A DNA stretch of 64,000 bases, taken from positions 1 to 64,000 of the forward strand of contig NZ_CANSMR010000019.1 in assembly GCF_947648125.1 (NCBI RefSeq), written 5' to 3'. Made by a program: the position numbers and the translations under genes. This DNA comes from an uncultured Bradyrhizobium sp. (GTDB taxonomy: Bacteria; Pseudomonadota; Alphaproteobacteria; Rhizobiales; Xanthobacteraceae). This document shows, in pieces, positions 53,634-62,790 of the stretch (within the stretch, counting starts at the first letter, position 1; every line of letters starts with the position of its first letter). The notes below the pieces were generated by a model. That model was not told the DNA's origin. It was given only the letters and a program-made list of their open reading frames with translations, and did no database searches.

Positions 53634-55559
53634 TCACTCGGGCTTCTTCTGCCCGAGAGCGCGATAAATGGTGTTTCTTGAGACGCCGAGACGGCGCGCG
53701 GTTTCGCTGACGTTTCCGGCGGTCTCGGCATAAACCACCAGGATTCGCGCGCGATGGATGTCGTGAAGTGATCCGGACTCCGTTCCGGCGGGGTGAACGA
53801 TGTTCTCCGCGCCGGCTCCGTTGATAAATCCGTCCGCAGCGGCAAGGCTGAATCGCGCCAGAACGTTGCGGAGCTCGCGGACGTTGCCGGGCCAGGGACG
53901 TGCGGCGAGATGCGCAATGTCGGTCGGCGTGATTTCGCAATTCGGGTCGATCGTATTGAGCAGATGGCGAACGATGGCATCAAAGTCGTTTCGATCCCGA
54001 AGTCGCGGCAGAGTGACCTCGAGCGTATTGAGACGATAGAGCAGGTCAGATCGGAACCGGCCTTCGACGATGGCCTTGTCCAACCTGGCGTTGGTGGCGG
54101 AGATGAGAAAGACATCGACCTTCGATCTGACGCCGCCGACGGGGCGCACGGTCCAGTCGTCGAGCAGGCGCAGGAGCACCGCCTGCAGCGCGACAGGCAT
54201 GTCGCCAATCTCGTCAAGGAACAGCGTGCCGCCGTCGGCCTCCTTGACCAGTCCAATCGAGCCGCCGCGCCGGGCCCCAGTGAATGCTCCTTCGGCATAG
54301 CCAAACAGCTCGCTCTCGATCAGGCTTTCCGGCAGGGCGGCGCAATTCACAGGAACGAACGCGCCGGTTCGCCCACTCGCGATATGGGCGTGGCGGGCAA
54401 GCTGTTCCTTGCCGGTTCCGGTCTCGCCGCGGATGAGGATGGACATCTTGCGTGCTGCTGCGGTCTCGACTTGACGGACGATGGCTCGGACCGCCGGGTC
54501 GTGCGCAACAAAGCTGGCGGCCATGCTCTGAGGAGACCGTGGTTCCGGCCTTGAATCCTTTCGGGCGGATGATGAACTCGCGCTGTCGCTGCCTTCGGAT
54601 TCGGACCTCGATTTCCGGGCGTCGGGATGCGTGATTAACTGGCGTCGGCGCGTATGCAGCACCACGATTGCGCCGATGCCGGAGCGTTCATTCTCGACGA
54701 AGTTGAAGCTCGCGTTGGGAAGCAGCTTCTTCAGCCTGCTCGGCCACTCATCGAAGGGAACCGTCTTCAAAAAGCGGGTTGGCGCGTCGTTGTGAATGCC
54801 GTGGCGATCATGCTGGAGTGCGTTCAGAGCACGCTCGGTGGCGTGGAGGATCATGCCACGACGATCGAGCACGATGCATTCATCGTTCGCCCATTGCGAT
54901 CTCTTGCCGAGAAAGCGGCATAGCAACTCCTCGTGTTCCTGTCGGACTGATTGAGCCAGAACGCTTTCCACGTGATGGCCGACCGCGACGGCCAAAGCCA
55001 GGCTCTGCGGATTGAAGGTGCTCGCAGGACCCGAGATGTCGACCACGCCAAGCAGTTCGCCATCGGTCGGGTCATGAACCGGGACGGCAGCGCAAGTCCA
55101 CCGCTGCACCTCCGAGCAGAAATGCTCCGTACCGTGAATCTGGACAGGTTTCGATTCAGCTATCGCGGCACCAATCGCGTTGGTGCCAATGTCGGCCTCG
55201 CTCCAGCGACCTCCGTGTTCGAGATGGACTGCGCGGCCGGCGTCAATGACCCTGTCGTCGCCCTGCGTATCGATGATCAGCCCACTCGGATCGGTGAGGA
55301 TCATGATTGAGTTTGCATCGCGTAGAAATGTTTTTGAATTTTCGAGAGCGCAGCGGGCGGCATGACGGAGCGGCGCGTATTTGGAGCGACGACGAAACAA
55401 CTCGGCGTCCGCGACGAGCGGCGCTCGCGCACGGTCGACGGTGACGCGATGGTTCCTGGATCGCTGCCACGACGCTGCGACCGATGATCTCAAGTCGGAT
55501 GACAACGCTCCGCGCTCGACGAACTTCTCCCATGCCGCCAGCACTTCCCGTTGGTCCAT
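53634..55559 (-). CDS. Second AcoR/MimR-like sigma-54-dependent activator
   Basis: 641 residues, start ATG 55559 with GGAGGAG upstream. GAF-type sensor (about 60-210: SIMILTDPSGLIIDTQGD, WSEADIGTNAIG, CAAVPVHDPTDGELLGVVDISGP), a PAS-like middle part, the AAA+ domain (GETGTGKE, EGAFTGA, GGTLFLDEIGDM) and a Fis helix-turn-helix (GNVSETARRLGVSRNTIYRAL). The AAA and C-terminal parts are very close to those of the regulator at 41444; the sensor parts differ more. It runs towards the mim operon from the far side, so it may answer another inducer of the same operon, or the nitrilase cluster. Confidence 0.88.
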   Translation of the reverse strand: MDQREVLAAWEKFVERGALSSDLRSSVAASWQRSRNHRVTVDRARAPLVADAELFRRRSKYAPLRHAARCALENSKTFLRDANSIMILTDPSGLIIDTQGDDRVIDAGRAVHLEHGGRWSEADIGTNAIGAAIAESKPVQIHGTEHFCSEVQRWTCAAVPVHDPTDGELLGVVDISGPASTFNPQSLALAVAVGHHVESVLAQSVRQEHEELLCRFLGKRSQWANDECIVLDRRGMILHATERALNALQHDRHGIHNDAPTRFLKTVPFDEWPSRLKKLLPNASFNFVENERSGIGAIVVLHTRRRQLITHPDARKSRSESEGSDSASSSSARKDSRPEPRSPQSMAASFVAHDPAVRAIVRQVETAAARKMSILIRGETGTGKEQLARHAHIASGRTGAFVPVNCAALPESLIESELFGYAEGAFTGARRGGSIGLVKEADGGTLFLDEIGDMPVALQAVLLRLLDDWTVRPVGGVRSKVDVFLISATNARLDKAIVEGRFRSDLLYRLNTLEVTLPRLRDRNDFDAIVRHLLNTIDPNCEITPTDIAHLAARPWPGNVRELRNVLARFSLAAADGFINGAGAENIVHPAGTESGSLHDIHRARILVVYAETAGNVSETARRLGVSRNTIYRALGQKKPE

Positions 55560-56078
55560 CCCGGCTCCTCCGAAGTGAGAGGTGCTGCACCCGCTCACGA
55601 CGGGCCCTGCGATCATTCACCTGAATGCGGGGGAATGCCTGCCGCAACTGCCGGTTCGCTCACGCAAAGTCCGACGGCAAGACCCGTCCAGGCCGCCGTA
55701 ACGGCCGTCCGATCGGATTCCATTCCGCCGCACCCGCCGTCAAGACGACCGCGCCTTCCGACAAGCAACCCCTTCAGCGTCCCACGTCCCTAACGTCCCA
55801 GGCTTTTCTCTCGTACCCGTTGACCAGATCAGCCTATCCTTTTCGAATGGTTCTAGCAAAGGTAGCGATCGAAGTTCCTTCGGGCCGCGGCTGGATATGT
55901 TGGAAAATTGGGGCCAGGCGCGCTGTAGTGCGGCGCAGCATTCGATCCTTCCGCCAAATTTCAAAACGAAGAGACGATAGCCCGATCGAACGTGAGACAT
56001 TAGCTTCCGGGGCACTGAACCACCGCAACGGTCGCGCTGATTGCACGCTAACGCTTGAACCAGCGCTGGATTGCGATT
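55560..56078. other. Intergenic region between the second activator and the IclR gene
   Basis: About 520 bp without a supported gene. It must hold the promoter of the activator gene. No sigma-54 motif or clear palindrome seen; short frames on both strands lack family matches. Confidence 0.5.
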
Positions 56079-56957
56079 TCAGCCTCCAGGTTGCCAGCCG
56101 GCGGTCGCGGAAAGGGCGCGCGCGTGGGCGATCAGGGCCGTCGCTGTCGGACCTTTCAGGTCATCGTCGAGAATACCGATGGGTCCCATCATCGTGATGG
56201 CTGCGATCATGAAGCCGGCCTGGTCGAAGATCGGTGCGGATAGGGAGGTGAAGTTCGGCAGAAGGGCGTCGCGACAGCGGCTGATGCCGTCGCGCCGGAT
56301 TGTGTCCATCATCTCCTCCACCTCGGTCTTGGTGGTTGGCGCGTCATCCACCCGCATCTCGCGCGAACGTTCTTCCTTGAGCTCTTGATCCAGCATTTCG
56401 CCCGTCAGCGAGCGCGGCAAGTGTGCAAGAAAGTTTCGCCCCAACGCAGACCGCAGCAGGCTCAGCACGCTTCCGACACGCAGCTCGATGATGGGTCGGC
56501 TGGCTCCACCCTCGACGCGATAGATGATGGTGGGGCCACGGTTGCCCCACACGCCGAGAAACACTGTGTGCCCGATCGTCGTTGCGAGTTCGGTCATGGC
56601 CGGCCGCGCAACGGCAAAGACGTCGAATTGCTCGATGGCCGCCATGCCGAGCTTCAATGCGTAAGGACCGAGAGCATAGCAGCCGGTGTCGGTTTCCTGT
56701 CGGACGATGCCGACAGCCTGAAAGCTCACCAGGTAATAGTGAACGTTGGCCGCCGACATTCCGGTGTTGGCGGCGATCATCTTCAGTGGCACCGGTCGAA
56801 GTTCGGTTCGCAGGTAGTCGAGGATCTTGAAGCCGATCTCGATCGACTGAATGCCGCGCCGACCGGTGCGTTCTGCGGTGGTGATTTTGACGGATCTGGC
56901 TCCTCGTGCGGGTACGGATGCCGGATCGGGCGGTCGGGGGCGGCGCGGCCTCTTCAC
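56079..56957 (-). CDS. IclR-family transcription regulator
   Basis: 292 residues. N-terminal winged helix-turn-helix (QSIEIGFKILDYLRTELRPVPLKMIAANTGMSAANVHYYLVSFQAVGIVRQE, about 35-90) and C-terminal IclR effector domain (ALGPYALKLG, RPAMTELATTIGHTVFLGVW, and the final LSAPIFDQAGFMIAAITMMGP). Start GTG 56957 with AAGGA upstream, giving a basic 30-residue N-terminal tail. Divergent from the MFS transporter, so it most likely controls the transporter-nitrilase genes. The effector is unknown. Confidence 0.93.
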   Translation of the reverse strand: MKRPRRPRPPDPASVPARGARSVKITTAERTGRRGIQSIEIGFKILDYLRTELRPVPLKMIAANTGMSAANVHYYLVSFQAVGIVRQETDTGCYALGPYALKLGMAAIEQFDVFAVARPAMTELATTIGHTVFLGVWGNRGPTIIYRVEGGASRPIIELRVGSVLSLLRSALGRNFLAHLPRSLTGEMLDQELKEERSREMRVDDAPTTKTEVEEMMDTIRRDGISRCRDALLPNFTSLSAPIFDQAGFMIAAITMMGPIGILDDDLKGPTATALIAHARALSATAGWQPGG

Positions 56958-57055
56958 TCAAAATCCTTAAAAATCATAGCGTTAGGGCGGTTGTCGTCGT
57001 GGCGCATTATTGAGCGCGACTCGCCGGATATTCAAGCTTGCCGTATTTGACGACA

Positions 57056-57069
57056 TCATATGTATATGA
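57056..57069. promoter_or_regulatory. Candidate operator between the IclR and transporter genes
   Basis: TCATAT-GT-ATATGA is a perfect 6-bp inverted repeat in an AT-rich spot of the 173-bp divergent gap, about 60 bp ahead of the transporter start. IclR proteins bind such short palindromes near their own promoters; assignment is by position only. Confidence 0.4.
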
Positions 57070-57130
57070 CTAAATAAAATGGCTTGATGCGGGGCTGGGT
57101 TTGGCCGCGGGCGCAAACAGGGGAATGACG

Positions 57131-58771
57131 ATGGATGCACGAGTGACGGCGGTACCGGCCGATCAGAACCTGACCCGCAGCGAGGAACGGCGGGTCGTTC
57201 TCGCCTCGACCCTCGGCACGGTGTTTGAGTGGTACGACTTCTTCATCTACGGCTCGCTCGCCGTGTTCATGAGTTCGGTATTGTTTCCCCCGGACAACCC
57301 GACCGCGGCCGTGCTTGCTTCGCTCGGCGCTCTTGCGGCCGGTTTCGTGATCCGCCCGATCGGCGCCGTGGTTTTTGGCCGCATCGGCGATCTCGTCGGT
57401 CGCAAATATACCTTCCTCATCACCATCGTGATGATGGGAGGCGGCACGGCCCTGATCGGCTTCCTGCCCACCTATGCCAGCGTCGGTCATGCTGCATGGA
57501 TCTCGCTGGTCGTGCTGCGATTGATCCAGGGCCTCGCGGTCGGGGGCGAATATGGCGGCGCCGTCGTCTACGTTGCGGAACACTCGCGTCCGGACCGGCG
57601 CGGGCTTCTGACCGGCTGGATCCAGATCACATCGTCGGTCGGGCTGGCGCTCTCCATCGCGGTCATCATCGGCACGCAAAGCGTCATGAGCGAGGCCGAT
57701 TTCAGGGCTTGGGGATGGCGCGCTCCCTTTATCATCTCGATCGCGATGCTGGCATTCTCGATCTACGTCCGAGCCAGGCTGCACGAATCGCCCGTCTTCA
57801 CGCGTCTCAAGGCGGAGCGCCGCCTGTCCATGAGCCCGGTTAGAGACACGTTCGCCCGGTGGTCCAGCCTTCGCCTGGTGTTGCTCGCGCTGTTCGGTGT
57901 GACCGCGGGGATGGGATCCACCTATTTCACCGGCCAGTTCTACGTGATGATCTTCATGCAGCAGATCGCAAGGATCGATCTGCAAACATCCTATATCCTG
58001 ATGGCCATCGGCCTCGTCATCGGTGCACCCGCTTTCATTTTCTTCGGCTGGCTGTCCGATCGGATTGGACGCAAATGGCTGATGATGACGGGGCTCGTGC
58101 TGTCGGCGCTGTGCTACCGGCCGATGTTTTCATCGCTTCTGGAGGCTGGAAATCCGCAGCTCGTGGCGGCGACCCGCAGTGCGCCGGTGACGGTGCATGC
58201 GGACACCACCAGCGAAGCGTGCAAGTTCGGCCTTGCGGCTGCGCTGCTGAGTTCGCACGGCGACCACGGCAAGCCTTGCGTCCAGGCCAAGAAGCTGCTG
58301 ATCGGAAGCGGAATCAACTTCAGCTATGGCGCTCCGGTGGACGGCCAGGCCGTGTCCATGACGGTCAATGGCAGGACGATTCCCGGATACGACGCGGTGG
58401 CTTATCGCAAGGCACTGTCCGAAGCAGGTTATCCCGCCAAGGCCGATCCCGCAAAGGTGTCGTCCGCCCACATCGTCTTTCTGCTGGTCGTCATGACCGT
58501 GATCGTCGCGATGGTCTATGGGCCGGTGGCATCGTTCCTGGTCGAGATGTTCCCGGCGAACATCCGATACACGGCGCTTTCGTTTCCTTACCACATCGGT
58601 GCCGGCATCTTCGGTGGCTTCCTGCCCTTCTTTGCAACCTATCTTTCGCTGGCGGTTGGCGACGTTTTTGCGGGGCTCTGGTATCCGGTTGTCATTTGCA
58701 CGGTCGTCGCGGTGATCGGATCGATCATGTTGCCGAACAGGCCGCAAATCGAGACTGATCACTCGGTGTGA
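57131..58771 (+). CDS. MFS transporter of the metabolite:proton symporter (MHS) type
   Basis: 546 residues, about twelve membrane helices. MHS signatures: LGTVFEWYDFFIYGSLAVF at the start, GRIGDLVGRKYTF, RLIQGLAVGGEYGGAVVYVAEH, GWLSDRIGRKWLMM. Between helices ten and eleven there is an insert of about 90 residues (about 325-425) with two cysteines, predicted outside the membrane. Start ATG 57131 has AGGGG at a proper distance; ATG 57125 is too close. It probably imports an organic acid or the nitrile-related substrate. A hairpin with a short T-run lies between it and the nitrilase gene. Confidence 0.9.
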   Translation: MDARVTAVPADQNLTRSEERRVVLASTLGTVFEWYDFFIYGSLAVFMSSVLFPPDNPTAAVLASLGALAAGFVIRPIGAVVFGRIGDLVGRKYTFLITIVMMGGGTALIGFLPTYASVGHAAWISLVVLRLIQGLAVGGEYGGAVVYVAEHSRPDRRGLLTGWIQITSSVGLALSIAVIIGTQSVMSEADFRAWGWRAPFIISIAMLAFSIYVRARLHESPVFTRLKAERRLSMSPVRDTFARWSSLRLVLLALFGVTAGMGSTYFTGQFYVMIFMQQIARIDLQTSYILMAIGLVIGAPAFIFFGWLSDRIGRKWLMMTGLVLSALCYRPMFSSLLEAGNPQLVAATRSAPVTVHADTTSEACKFGLAAALLSSHGDHGKPCVQAKKLLIGSGINFSYGAPVDGQAVSMTVNGRTIPGYDAVAYRKALSEAGYPAKADPAKVSSAHIVFLLVVMTVIVAMVYGPVASFLVEMFPANIRYTALSFPYHIGAGIFGGFLPFFATYLSLAVGDVFAGLWYPVVICTVVAVIGSIMLPNRPQIETDHSV

Positions 58772-58779
58772 CATCGTCG

Positions 58780-58809
58780 CGGGCCGCAGCCGCGGCCCGT
58801 TCCCCTTTT
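58780..58809 (+). terminator. Possible terminator or attenuator behind the transporter
   Basis: CGGGCCGC and GCGGCCCG form an 8-bp stem with a four-base loop, followed by TTCCCCTTTT. It lies between the transporter and the nitrilase, so it may reduce read-through. Confidence 0.6.
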
Positions 58810-58828
58810 CGGTGCCCAGGATAGCGTG

Positions 58829-59791
58829 ATGGATATCAATCGACCGAACACATACAAGGCGGCCGTCGTTCAGGCCGCGTCAGATCCGACAAGCTCGCTG
58901 GCGTCGGCGCAAAAGGCGGCGGCCTTGATCGAGAAGGCGGCTGACGCCGGCGCCAGGTTGGTCGTCTTCCCTGAAGCGTTCCTTGGCGGCTATCCCAAAG
59001 GAAATTCGTTCGGCGCTCCCGTCGGCATGCGCAAGCCCGAAGGACGCGAGGCGTTCCGTTTGTACTGGGAGGCGGCCATCGATCTCGATGGCGAGGAGGT
59101 CGAGACAATCGCCGCGGCCGCGGCCGCAACCGGTGCTTTCACGGTCATCGGCTGCATCGAGCGAGAGCAGGGCACGCTCTACTGCACGGCGCTGTTCTTC
59201 GACGGAGCTCGTGGTCTCGTCGGCACGCATCGCAAGCTGATGCCGACCGCAGGCGAGCGGCTGATCTGGGGTTTTGGCGACGGCTCGACCATGCCGGTGT
59301 TTGAGACCTCGCTCGGCAATGTCGGCGCGGTGATCTGCTGGGAAAACTACATGCCGATGTTGCGTATGCACATGTATAGCCAGGGGATCAGCATCTACTG
59401 TGCCCCAACCGCGGATGATCGCGACACCTGGCTTCCGACCATGCAGCATATCGCCCTGGAGGGACGCTGCTTTGTCTTGACGGCCTGTCAGTATCTCAAG
59501 CGCGGTGCCTTCCCGGCGGACTACGAGTGCGCGCTGGGCGCCGATCCCGAGACCGTGCTCATGCGCGGCGGCAGCGCCATCGTCAATCCGCTAGGCAAGG
59601 TGCTGGCGGGGCCATGCTTCGAGGGTGAGACCATCCTGTATGCCGACATTGCGCTCGATGAGGTGACGCGCGGCAAGTTTGATTTCGACGCTGCGGGGCA
59701 TTATTCGCGTCCGGACGTTTTCCAGCTCGTCGTCGACGATCGACCGAAGCGGGCGGTCTCCACCGTCAGCGCCGTTCGCGCGCGCAATTGA
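58829..59791 (+). CDS. Nitrilase
   Basis: 320 residues of the carbon-nitrogen hydrolase superfamily, branch 1 (true nitrilases). Catalytic triad: Glu in VFPEAFLGGYPKG, Lys in GTHRKLMPT, Cys in VGAVICWENYMP. Nitrilases turn nitriles into carboxylic acid and ammonia, forming helical oligomers in the cytoplasm. Start ATG 58829 (a GTG three bases before is also in frame). It is followed after 7 bp by a flavin reductase, with IclR, MFS and AspT genes around, so the product acid may be exchanged or used for growth. Natural nitrile unknown. Confidence 0.93.
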   Translation: MDINRPNTYKAAVVQAASDPTSSLASAQKAAALIEKAADAGARLVVFPEAFLGGYPKGNSFGAPVGMRKPEGREAFRLYWEAAIDLDGEEVETIAAAAAATGAFTVIGCIEREQGTLYCTALFFDGARGLVGTHRKLMPTAGERLIWGFGDGSTMPVFETSLGNVGAVICWENYMPMLRMHMYSQGISIYCAPTADDRDTWLPTMQHIALEGRCFVLTACQYLKRGAFPADYECALGADPETVLMRGGSAIVNPLGKVLAGPCFEGETILYADIALDEVTRGKFDFDAAGHYSRPDVFQLVVDDRPKRAVSTVSAVRARN

Positions 59792-59798
59792 GGGACCG

Positions 59799-60416
59799 AT
59801 GCTCTTCGATATGGGCCAGCTTCCGGCGGATATCCGCTACAAGATTCTCACCGCGACGGTTACGCCGCGCCCCATCGCGTGGGTGACGACCCGTTCCCGG
59901 GGCGGCGCCGCCAATGCGGCACCTTTCAGCTTCTTCAACGTCCTCGGGCATGAGCCGCCGACGGTCGTGCTCGGCCTGCTGCGTCATCCGAACAAAGGCT
60001 TGAAGGACACGGCGCAGAATATCGTCGAGACGCGTGAGTTCGTCGCTCACCTGGTGTCGCGCCATATGGCCGAAGCCATGAATGCGACGGCAGTCGATGC
60101 TCCGACCGGGGTCGACGAGACGGAGATTGCAGGGCTTCAGACGCTTCCCTCGCAGATGGTTGCGCCTCCGCTCATCAAGGGGTGCCCAGTGGCGTTTGAA
60201 TGTCGCTCCCTCTCGGTTCAGGAGACCGGGCCCCGGCAAATCGCGGTGATCGGCGAGATCGTTTGTGCGCATGTGGCGGAGCCGTTCGTGATCGATGCGG
60301 AGAGAGGCTATATCGATACGATCGGCCTCGACCTCATTGCCCGCATGCACGGGTCGGGCTGGTATGCGAGGCCACGCGACCTCTTCCAGCTGGTGCGGCC
60401 GCCGCCGATCGAATAG
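59799..60416 (+). CDS. Flavin reductase family protein
   Basis: 205 residues of the flavin-reductase-like split barrel: YKILTATVTPRPIAWVTTRSRGGAANAAPFSFFNVLGHEPPTVVLGL. The TPRPIAWVTT type is the DIM6/NTAB-like branch, often of unknown oxidoreductase function. Start ATG 59799 with AGGGA upstream, 7 bp behind the nitrilase. Its last 109 bp overlap the end of the convergent MarR gene. Confidence 0.88.
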   Translation: MLFDMGQLPADIRYKILTATVTPRPIAWVTTRSRGGAANAAPFSFFNVLGHEPPTVVLGLLRHPNKGLKDTAQNIVETREFVAHLVSRHMAEAMNATAVDAPTGVDETEIAGLQTLPSQMVAPPLIKGCPVAFECRSLSVQETGPRQIAVIGEIVCAHVAEPFVIDAERGYIDTIGLDLIARMHGSGWYARPRDLFQLVRPPPIE

Positions 60417-60922
60417 GGACGGCCGGCGCGCGGCCCCGGTCCATGCGGGTACATATGAATTCGGTAGTCTGAAGCACCTGGCCTTGCGTCAGCTCCGGTT
60501 CGCCCGCGAGCAGCTGCCGGCTGCGAAGTGCCGACGTTAGGGCTGATTCGCCGCGTGATCGCGGCTTGGGCCGCCTGGGCACAGAGGCTCGCGATCAGGT
60601 CAGGATGGTTGCCGGCAGCCTCGGATTTCTCCGCCCAGCCCTCCAGTGCCTCCAGCATCGGCGGAAGGGTCGCGGCGCGCAGGTCCGCATAGTCTTCGGT
60701 GACGGAGCGGCCAAGATCGGTGACACGGTAGCGTGTTTGCTTGCGCGATGAGGAGCCTTCGGTCTCGATCAGGCCGGCCTTCACCAGCTTTCGCGTGGCA
60801 TATTGCAGATTGGGTACGTTGACGCGGTTGACCAATTGCCCGATCTCGGAGAGCCGCTTGGGCTCGTCGCCCATTCTGACCACGTTGAGCACGGCGACGT
60901 GTCCCTTCTTTGTACCCTCCAT
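60308..60922 (-). CDS. MarR-type winged-helix regulator with an over-long tail
   Basis: 204 residues if started at ATG 60922. The winged helix is visible: HVAVLNVVRMGDEPKRLSEIGQLVNRVNVPNLQYATRKLVKAGLIETEGSSSRKQTRYRVTDLGR, followed by a helix (LRAATLPPMLEALEGWAEKSEAAG). The frame is open up to 61036, so a longer N-terminus (RRKFAIFPPIVRLSAETCR) is possible and would restore the first MarR helix. After about residue 125 the sequence becomes Arg/Gly/Pro-rich and then reads the antisense of the flavin reductase to its stop at 60308; the natural end may have been lost by a frameshift. Confidence 0.7.
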   Translation of the reverse strand: MEGTKKGHVAVLNVVRMGDEPKRLSEIGQLVNRVNVPNLQYATRKLVKAGLIETEGSSSRKQTRYRVTDLGRSVTEDYADLRAATLPPMLEALEGWAEKSEAAGNHPDLIASLCAQAAQAAITRRISPNVGTSQPAAARGRTGADARPGASDYRIHMYPHGPGPRAGRPYSIGGGRTSWKRSRGLAYQPDPCMRAMRSRPIVSI

Positions 60923-61080
60923 TCGACAAGTTTCTGCGCTTAGGCGGACGATCGGAGGAAATATCGCAAATTTACGTCGTGTGAGGAAAGGCGGTAGCGG
61001 TCTTCCGCTACCATGCGCCGCGATTGCGCGCGCCAATCTGCGATATTCCGCGATTTCGTACGCTCACTACGCGCGTCGGC

Positions 61081-62775
61081 TCATCCAGCGACAACGACCA
61101 CCATGATCGATCCCCAAGTTGTCAGCAGAATATTCGAAATCGGATAGGCCGGCGTATAGCCGAGCACCACCACGGAGCTGCCGGAGCGCTCCTGAATGGC
61201 GGCCATCGCTGCCGTGACCGTCTGTGCCCCGGTCAATGCGCCGAGCAGGAGAATGGGATTCATGCGCAGCACGAAATGGCCAAAGCAGAAACCGACGATC
61301 TGCGGCAACAGGGTGACGATCATGCCGCCCAGCAGCAGGCCGATGCCCGACTCCCGTAGAGCGGAAAGGAAGATCGGTCCGGCATGAATCCCAGTGAGCC
61401 CGACGAAGGCCGCCAGTCCGAGCGACGTCATCAGACTGATCGCGCCGTCGGGGATCCGGCCGAAATACGGCAGACGGGTGCGGAGATAGCCGACCAGAAG
61501 TCCGGCGAGCAGGGTGCCGACGCTGGTGCTCAGCGAGATCGTGATGCCGCCCACGGAAAAGCTCAGGAGAACACCAACGAGGCCGCCGAGGAAAATCGCG
61601 AGCCCCAGCACGACGAAATCGATGCTGGTGCTCGGCGCGACGATGACGCCGATGCTGTTGGCTGCATTCTGCACCACCGGTTCAGGACCCACGATGCGAA
61701 GCAGATCGCCGCGCTGCAGGACGACGCCGGCGGCAATGGGAAGTGCCTCGCCACCCCGGCTCACCGAGCGCAGATAGAGGCCGCGTGCCCAGCTCTGCTC
61801 CGACGCTTGCTGGAGACTGCTGCCCGCGAGCTTCGGGTTGATCAGGAACACGTCGGCCGAGACCAGCGGGATATCGAGCAGCTCCCGGTCCTCCACCTCC
61901 TCGCCGCGCGGCTCGATCAGCTCCACGACGATTTGGCGCGGAGCGGACAGCGCGACAACGTCGCCGGCCGCCAGTATGGTTCCAGGCTCCGCCTCGAGGA
62001 TGCGCTCTCCGCGGCGAATGCGGTGGATGAACACGCGCTGCCCGGGCACCCGCGCCTCGGCGGCCGCAACCGTCAATCCGACGATCGCCGCGCGATCATC
62101 CAGCCGGTAGGCACGCATTTCGAACTTGCGCCAGGCGGACGCCAGGCCGGGCTTGGCGCGCGTGATGCCCAGGGCCTGTTCCAGCTTCAGCGCTTCCGTC
62201 TTCAGGTCGATCTTCAGCAGCGCCGGAACGACAATCGTGCAGAACGTGATCACGCCGGCATAGCCGAAGATGTAGCAAACCGCATCGGCCACCGCGATGT
62301 GCGAGACAAACAACGCACGCTCTGCGTCGGAAACGGGCAGCGAATTGACTGCGTCGGTCGCCGTACCCATTGCGGCACTCTGGCTCAGCGCACCGGACAG
62401 GAGTCCGGCCGCAAAGCCGGGGTCAAGTCGCAGTACGCGTGCCACGACGATCGCGGCGGCAAGGCCAGTGAGGCTCACGACAACGGCCATCAGCACCGGC
62501 TTCAGCCCGTCGCGCTTCATCGCCAGCACGAATTGCGGACCGACCGAATAACCCACCCCGAACAGGAACAGCAGGAACAGGAACGATTTGGTCATGCTGG
62601 AGACGGGCACGTGCGCGAAGTCGCCGACCGCAAGGCCGGCGAAGAGCGAGCCCGTCACCGGGCCAAGGCTGAAAGCGCCGATCCTGAAGCTGCCGATCCA
62701 GTAGCCGGCCGCGATCACCAGGAACAGTGCGAGCTCCGGATAGCGGACCAGAAACTGCTGTAGCCAGATCAACAT
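61081..62775 (-). CDS. AspT/YidE/YbjL-family antiporter (complete copy)
   Basis: 564 residues. Two membrane halves of about five helices each (AspT domains: GSFRIGAFSLGPVTGSLFAGLAVG and VGGITISLSTSVGTLLAGLLVGYL, both with the SxSxGxLxxGLxxG pattern) enclose two regulatory RCK_C/TrkA-C domains (about 205-370: VAAAEARVPGQRVFIHRIRRGERI..., VVLQRGDLLRIVGPE). The family includes aspartate:alanine exchangers, but most members have unknown substrates. Lies 15 bp behind the next gene, same strand. Confidence 0.88.
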   Translation of the reverse strand: MLIWLQQFLVRYPELALFLVIAAGYWIGSFRIGAFSLGPVTGSLFAGLAVGDFAHVPVSSMTKSFLFLLFLFGVGYSVGPQFVLAMKRDGLKPVLMAVVVSLTGLAAAIVVARVLRLDPGFAAGLLSGALSQSAAMGTATDAVNSLPVSDAERALFVSHIAVADAVCYIFGYAGVITFCTIVVPALLKIDLKTEALKLEQALGITRAKPGLASAWRKFEMRAYRLDDRAAIVGLTVAAAEARVPGQRVFIHRIRRGERILEAEPGTILAAGDVVALSAPRQIVVELIEPRGEEVEDRELLDIPLVSADVFLINPKLAGSSLQQASEQSWARGLYLRSVSRGGEALPIAAGVVLQRGDLLRIVGPEPVVQNAANSIGVIVAPSTSIDFVVLGLAIFLGGLVGVLLSFSVGGITISLSTSVGTLLAGLLVGYLRTRLPYFGRIPDGAISLMTSLGLAAFVGLTGIHAGPIFLSALRESGIGLLLGGMIVTLLPQIVGFCFGHFVLRMNPILLLGALTGAQTVTAAMAAIQERSGSSVVVLGYTPAYPISNILLTTWGSIMVVVVAG

Positions 62776-62790
62776 TTTCCAGGGCCGCGG

